Source of the DNA: Cryphonectria parasitica EP155
Taxonomy: Eukaryota; Ascomycota; Sordariomycetes; Diaporthales; Cryphonectriaceae
DNA: 64,000 nucleotides
Assembly: GCF_011745365.1 (NCBI RefSeq)
Contig: NW_024468915.1
Span: 3,078,653-3,142,652, forward strand
Direction of reading: 5' to 3'
Below are positions 58,801 to 64,000 of the stretch, piece by piece; position 1 is the first letter of the stretch; every line of letters begins with the position of its first letter. The position numbers were made by a program, and so were the translations under genes. The notes under the pieces are model-generated. The model was not told where the DNA came from. It did no database searches and saw nothing but the letters and a program-made list of their open reading frames with translations.

Positions 58801-60483
58801 AGGGGCCCCACCGAATCGTGGAGAGAGACGGAGGTGTGAGAACGAGAGGCGGAGAGGGGTCCAAGATCTGTGTGTGTATGGCTCTCCCTGCCTGACACTC
58901 TCTCTCCCTTTTGACTGCAGCAGTATGTGCATCTGCAAGTGCAATGTGCATAGACGCCCACCACGCATGCATGGCCTGCTGCATCCAAGGGCAACAGGCA
59001 CCAAGCACCAGCACCACTTACCATCACCTCTTCCGAATCCGTCCGTGATCATTCGGGTACGACACGAATCAGACGAGGACACGATATTTGGTCTGGTCCC
59101 CTGGCTGACAACGACCCGGTTGCCCATTCACACCCCCATTGATAAGCCCTTACTGTAACTGGCTGGGACGGACCATATTCTCTCTCTCCCTCTCTCGCTG
59201 TCAGACTCAGAGTCGCAGAGTCCAAGGATAACGACCAATACTGTAATCAGTTGCCAGGGAGGAAAGGAAGGGTTGCTCACTTTTTGGCTACGCCGAGTTT
59301 CACCCGGGACCAAACCGCTCCACCCCAAGAGTCGATCCTATCTCGGGCCCTGATAAGCCACCAGCAGAGAGTCACCTGCTACCTCGCCGCGCGGCCGCAG
59401 CAAGTTGGTCCAAACGTCCCCATACCATGCATATTTAAAGTACATGGTAGTAGATACATACATACAGTTCATCATGATCATGAAAAGGTCCAGGAGCTAG
59501 AAGAACCCCCCGGCCGGCTTCCTTAAGATGTCACATTGTCCCGTCAAATAGAGACCACACGCCGTGCCGCTGCAGCAATCGACGATACGTCGTGCGATGC
59601 GTCCACGTCTTTCAACGATGACAGCGTGTCTGGTTGTCCGTTCGTCTTCACTGTATACTTCATCCATCGTCCTGCCAATGGTCTGAATAAGAAAGGTCAC
59701 CATTTCATTCTGTACCACCCGCTGCGAAAGAGAATAGGAATCGAACTGTCCAGGCCGTCAGCCGGGCACAACCCATCAGGACAACACTCTCGGCCTGCCA
59801 TGCATCCCGCCCCTCCTGACCTCGTTCCTACGTGCGAATATTCCAGCGACACACTCGAGGTTGTCACGTGCTACTCCAAAGTTTGTGTTAGGATTGAACG
59901 AGTCCATTATGAATTGTAGTGAGGAGCCCAGCTGCCGAAGGAGGGACAGGCGCGGATTTTAAATTCCGTGTAGAAAGGTTGATGCCATGACACAGACGGC
60001 TCAAGGAGATGTCTTGATCAATTGAGAGGGTCGCCTCTTCCACGTCGTGTCACAATCCTTAGAGACCAGTGGCAGTCGAGCGAAGAGACGCTTGTTTGTG
60101 TGAACAGAGACGTTCTCCTACACACCTTCACTTCTCGTGCCCGGCTTCACTCTTAACCGCTCGTCTTTTTTCTGCTGTTCTTGGACGACACGAAGCAGAT
60201 GCCCGCGCAGGTGTTGAACCGCAACTTGTAAGTCTCACTCTGCCCACGCCCTCTTCGGCCTATCGATTATGGAGAGCAGTTCACTTGCTGGGGGCTCGCC
60301 GTTCACAATGCATGGATGGTCTCGCGGACGATCACTATCTTTGGACTTGGGCTGCTTGGATTATTTTTGATTCGCTATCAACGTTTCGGCGACCAAGGGT
60401 CGATCCCAGTTGTCAGGCTACACAAAAACCACAATGCATGTTCGAGCAAGCCATCTCTGGCGTGCGGCCCTGGCCAAGAGTCT
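55821..60483. other. Gene-poor 4.7 kb interval
   Basis: No frame on either strand resembles a known family. The sequence is not A/T-biased and shows no inverted-terminal-repeat element. It contains small repeats: GTACTGTAGTAC words near 57895, stacked TACAGTACAGTAC near 56232, cagcccagcccagcccagcc near 57848, and a ggttgggt run near 58455. It may hold long leaders, non-coding transcripts or a gene of unfamiliar sequence. Confidence 0.45.
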
Positions 60484-61022
60484 TTAGATAGCCAGTCTCT
60501 CCACCTTGTCCTTCAGGGCCCGGATCTGACCCATCAGGTCAGAGGCCTCGTTGCTGGTAATGGCAGCAGCGATCACAGCGCGCGAGACACCGCAGGCTCG
60601 GCCGAGGGCGACCTTCGAGGGAACGTAGACCTGCGAGAGCTTGAAGTCAGCCTGCTAGCTCCAACATGCGTGCGGTGGGTTGACGACATCCGGTCAGGTT
60701 GCGACTCACGTAGGGGGTGTTCTTGTCTTCGGCCAGGAGGGGAATGTGCAGGAGGATGGCCAGAGGCGCGGTGTCGGCAGCGAGCACGACGACCTCAGCC
60801 GTTCCACGGTTCAGAGCCTTGGTGGCCTCGTTGGCACCCTTCTTGAGCTGGCGGTAGTGGCTGGCCGACTGGATCAGGTCCAGGATTTCCTGTTTGCCTT
60901 TTCGTCAGTTGATGTCGTGTATAAAATCGTTGAAAAGGTTGAGTCGTCTCTCAGTATTCACGAACCTGGGACAGGGCAGCATCGGCGATGGGCCACGCAG
61001 CAGACTCGTTCTGGTTGGACAT
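60484..61022 (-). CDS. snu13: U4/U6.U5 snRNP and box C/D snoRNP protein Snu13 (15.5K)
   Basis: Three exons: 60966-61022, 60710-60889, 60484-60630; 127 residues, the family size. Protein begins [19 protein letters not shown], then [80 protein letters not shown]. This is the L7Ae/L30e RNA-binding fold with the [14 protein letters not shown] kink-turn contact. Snu13 binds the kink-turn of U4 snRNA and of box C/D snoRNAs in the nucleus. Introns of 76 and 79 bp have GTTCGT and GTGAGT donors and CAG acceptors, all in phase. Confidence 0.96.
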
Positions 61023-61718
61023 GTTGGCAGAGAAATGGATTGCGAATTATCCAAGGGAGAGGCAAAGAGGTACACAGCAGGGTTCCTTTCCGTAGATCGC
61101 CCTGTATTCTGGATCTAGATGGTGATGATGGAGAATGGGTGAGTGAGTGTTGGGATTGGCCTTGCCCAAGGGACTTGGGAAAAAAGATTGGAAAGAGTTT
61201 AAAGTGGGGCTTACCGATAAGCTGATAGGATCATTTGGTTGTTGCGTTTCCCGGCCCCAAGCCGCTGACAGGTGGTTCCGCTCTGCTGGCCTGATGGGAG
61301 CTTTTCGTTATAGCGCAAGTTAGTGGTGATGCTGCTGACCTGGCAGTGCCTGGGAGGTGCTGAGCTGGCCTGCGTTCAGGCCTGACTTTGGGACCTGCCC
61401 AGCGTGCCCAGCGTTTCCAGCCCCCCTGCTGGAGGATTTGCCGCAGGACAAGGAGTGCAGGCAAAACCTTGCCCTCCCAATCAAAGGCGGATTCCAGCTG
61501 CAACTGCAGCAAACGACGCAACTCGCAACTCGTCACCATCATCCATCCACTCACTGGCCCCAAGCTAGCTGCTGCTTCTATTCCTCACCCACCCGAAACA
61601 AGACTCTCAACAACGCCCTTTCGCCATTACGACTTCAACGCGCTATCGCGACCATTCCATCTTCATACTCTCCTTCTACTACCTCCTTTACCTTTTCTCA
61701 TCCTCCACAACCGTCAAG
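61023..61718. promoter_or_regulatory. SNU13-VMA3 divergent promoter interval
   Basis: A 696 bp head-to-head interval. The VMA3 leader is C/T-rich (about 61600-61715). No specific site assigned. Confidence 0.45.
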
Positions 61719-62655
61719 ATGCCTTCAGATCTGTGGTAAGTACTTGCTGCTGATGGGCGTCCCGAGCTCCCCTGCCGTCACTTGAAGCTTAGACCAGAGA
61801 CATCACCTCCCTCAACCTGTCTCAAACACTTCGAAATCAACCTTAGATGACATTCCCAGCTGATCATGATGAACTCGCAGTCCCGTCTATGCGGTTAGTT
61901 CTCCCTCCAGGGCACCTCCCTGCCCACCGTCGTCATCGTCATCCTGAAAAGCTCCCTCCGGCTCGAGACGAACTTATCCACGAGAATATCATCGAGAGAC
62001 AACGTTATGCTGACAACCTTCTAGCCCTTCTTCGGTGCCATGGGCTGCACAGCTGCAATCGTCTTCACATGTCTGGGCGCGTCATACGGAACCGCCAAGT
62101 CTGGCGTGGGTATCGCGGCGATGGGTGTCCTGCGACCTGACCTCATCGTGAAGAGTACGTCCCGACAATAAGAGCTGCCTTCCATTCCGACGATGAACTT
62201 TGCTTACCGATAACCTCTAGACATTGTCCCCGTTATTATGGCCGGTATCATCGGTATCTACGGTCTCGTCGTCTCCGTCCTCATTTCCGACGGTCTCAAG
62301 CAGACCGACTACCCCCTGTTCACCGGCTTCATCCAGCTCGGTGCCGGTCTGGCCGTCGGTCTGGCCGGTCTGGCTGCCGGTTTCGCCATCGGCATCGTCG
62401 GTGATGCTGGTGTGCGCGGTACTGCCCAGCAGCCAAGGCTCTTCGTCGGCATGATTCTGATTCTCATTTTCGCTGAGGTCTTGGGTGAGTTATTTTTAGA
62501 AACAACAGCTGCATCCTCCTGCTCCCATGTCATCTCGAGGAGCCGAGGTCAGACAACGATGGGCACATGCTGACAAAATCTACCCAACAGGTCTGTACGG
62601 TCTCATTGTTGCGCTGCTCATGAACTCCAAGGCCTCGCTGAACGTCAGCTGCTAA
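61719..62655 (+). CDS. vma3: V-type ATPase proteolipid subunit c
   Basis: Five exons: 61719-61735 (17 nt), 61881-61893 (13 nt), 62025-62154, 62221-62484, 62591-62655; 162 residues. The 13-nt exon supplies the codons for CPVYA: CTG TG + T CCC GTC TAT GCG gives MPSDLCPVYA, which continues into [20 protein letters not shown] and [19 protein letters not shown]. Four membrane helices; the proton-carrying Glu139 lies in [13 protein letters not shown], interrupted by the last intron. The end is [13 protein letters not shown]. The subunit forms the rotating c-ring of the vacuolar/endosomal proton pump. All splice ends are GT/AG and phases agree. Confidence 0.96.
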
Positions 62656-64000
62656 AGCGCTTCGCTGTCCACGTCTCGACCCGTCGACACGATACTCCGA
62701 AGCGGACCGGCGACTGGAAACCTTGCGCAAGGTCCTCTTCGAAGCTTACAAGAACGACACAGTCGGCGGTAGCACAAAAGTCACGGAATCAGCTTGGGAC
62801 TCTGGATAAATGGGTCATGCTCTGGGGAAACAACCGCATTCAAGCACGGCGGTTCACTCCCCTGACCAGGATGAACGAAAGGGGCGTAGACGGAGAGGAC
62901 GGATGATGGGGAACGGTGCGTCTGGAGCATATACGTGTAAAATCTGTCACATTAGGCGGCATCATCGGTTGTCTTTTTTCTCGTCATAGATGTTGGGAGG
63001 CGGGAGAAGTGGTGTGTGGGAGAAGACTGTAGTGTAGGATGGGAGTAATGCTGCGTTGATTCTGCGATTTCTGGGTTTCACGGCTGCATTAAGTACTGAC
63101 AAGTGTGTTTTTGCATTACACCTCATCCTCAAGAACGTTCTCCCTGTCTTGTTGACATTTGTTTTGGCAAGCCCTTGCATGTATCGATGTCCTGCCCGAT
63201 CTGCTTACTGTTGCTGTCCTGCAATGTATGCTTTCTGAGCCCACCACGTCCTCAGGAACTTATTCTTCATGATTTCCGCCATTATGTCTCACTCATCATC
63301 GACATGGGCCGGCATCTACCTCTCTGTCCAACTTTTTGCCTATTGGCTCTCCAGGTCTGCAAAGCTCACGAAATGACGAGACAATGCTCAGCAGTCAACA
63401 CAGATTCTGCAAATGTTTTATTAGATTGATTTTCTTTCCCCCCTGAGAAAATATCCATTAACTGGATAGGTGTGTGTCACTTTTCGCTGCTCGCGAGGCG
63501 CAACGTACTATATGTGCATTACCACGTATAAACAAGAGTGAAGATGATGCAACCAACGCCCGGGGGTGTGATGCTACTATTAAGCCATTAGGTCGCATTG
63601 GATCAATGTCCGGCCCCCTTCACTAACTCCCACCATAGCCTTCCTGTCCTCTTCCTCTCTTTTTTTTTTTTTGTTCGCCCCCCCCTTCCCCCTTCCCCTT
63701 TTCTTTTCTTTTCGCACTTTTCATGCCCTCCTTTTGCCCTGGCTCCATCAAATAGCTTCCAGCCGTCGGAGAAGGGTCCATCTAATACAAGAATAGAAAG
63801 ACTATTGCCACCATAAAGAAATGCAAGAGTTAAAAGCAAGTACGTTTGTCGGAACATATACAAGGTGAATCGAACTGGAAGTTATATCAAGTCATGTCCC
63901 GCTCCCTGCCTCCTCTGCATTCCGACACCAACAACCTGTTCATCTTCCGAGGCCATAGTCATGGTATGAGCCTGCTTAGATGACATACTGCAGGAGAAAG
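62656..64000. other. VMA3 downstream region to the window edge
   Basis: About 1.3 kb after VMA3. It contains T-rich and C-rich tracts near 63660-63715. No conserved frame recognised; a gene may begin beyond the right edge. Confidence 0.45.

Noticed and set aside
59725..59750. Minus-strand gttcgattcc resembling a tRNA T-loop
   Set aside because: The flanking five-base arms do not pair; no cloverleaf can be drawn.
1..64000. PKS, NRPS, terpene synthase, transposase, CRISPR, telomere repeats
   Set aside because: Looked for characteristic motifs and found none, so the cluster hypothesis does not rest on a classical backbone enzyme.

Overview
This window is nuclear DNA from a filamentous ascomycete (Pezizomycotina, most likely Sordariomycetes). 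Genes are dense and on both strands. Most are interrupted by short introns of about 55-150 bp with GTRNGT donors, CTAAC/CTGAC-type branch points and YAG acceptors. The gene set is fungal: Cat8/FacB regulator, Atg2, Nem1, Pmp3, Gpi11, Ygr210c-type GTPase, Qcr8 and V-ATPase proteolipid. I cannot name the genus. No CRISPR array, rRNA, telomere repeat, intact transposon or tRNA could be supported.

Layout. 1-8.6 kb: 5' part of a NEM1-type phosphatase gene (runs off the left edge), head-to-head with ATG2. 9.2-10.2 kb: a glycogenin-like GT8 glycosyltransferase. 12-12.9 kb: GPI11. 13.1-14.4 kb: a glycerophosphodiester phosphodiesterase. 15.7-18.6 kb: FacB/Cat8 Zn2Cys6 regulator of acetate and gluconeogenic metabolism. 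20.9-24.7 kb: a SET-domain lysine methyltransferase divergent from a Ygr210c-type Obg/YchF-related GTPase. 25.6-31.3 kb: PMP3, ribosomal protein eL22, a mitochondrial carrier and translin.

32-44.9 kb looks different: an MFS transporter, a stand-alone PF12224-type amidoligase, a GOOX/BBE-like flavin oxidase, a LovD/EstB-like SxxK transesterase and a Baeyer-Villiger-type monooxygenase lie next to each other between housekeeping genes. This is the best candidate for an undescribed system: a small putative biosynthetic cluster with no PKS, NRPS or terpene synthase in view, in which the amidoligase could be the bond-forming enzyme. The other activities would be oxidation of a sugar-like or alcohol group, oxygen insertion, ester or acyl chemistry, and export. 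Membership and product are inference.

45.3-64 kb returns to housekeeping genes: QCR8 divergent from prohibitin PHB1, REX3 exonuclease, a DUF676 (Rog1/Lpl1-like) lipase, a 73-residue AN1 zinc-finger protein, SNU13 divergent from the V-ATPase c subunit. A 4.7 kb stretch (55.8-60.5 kb) has no recognisable gene. Several gene models depend on very small exons (10, 13, 15 and 17 nt) inferred by matching frame and family sequence.
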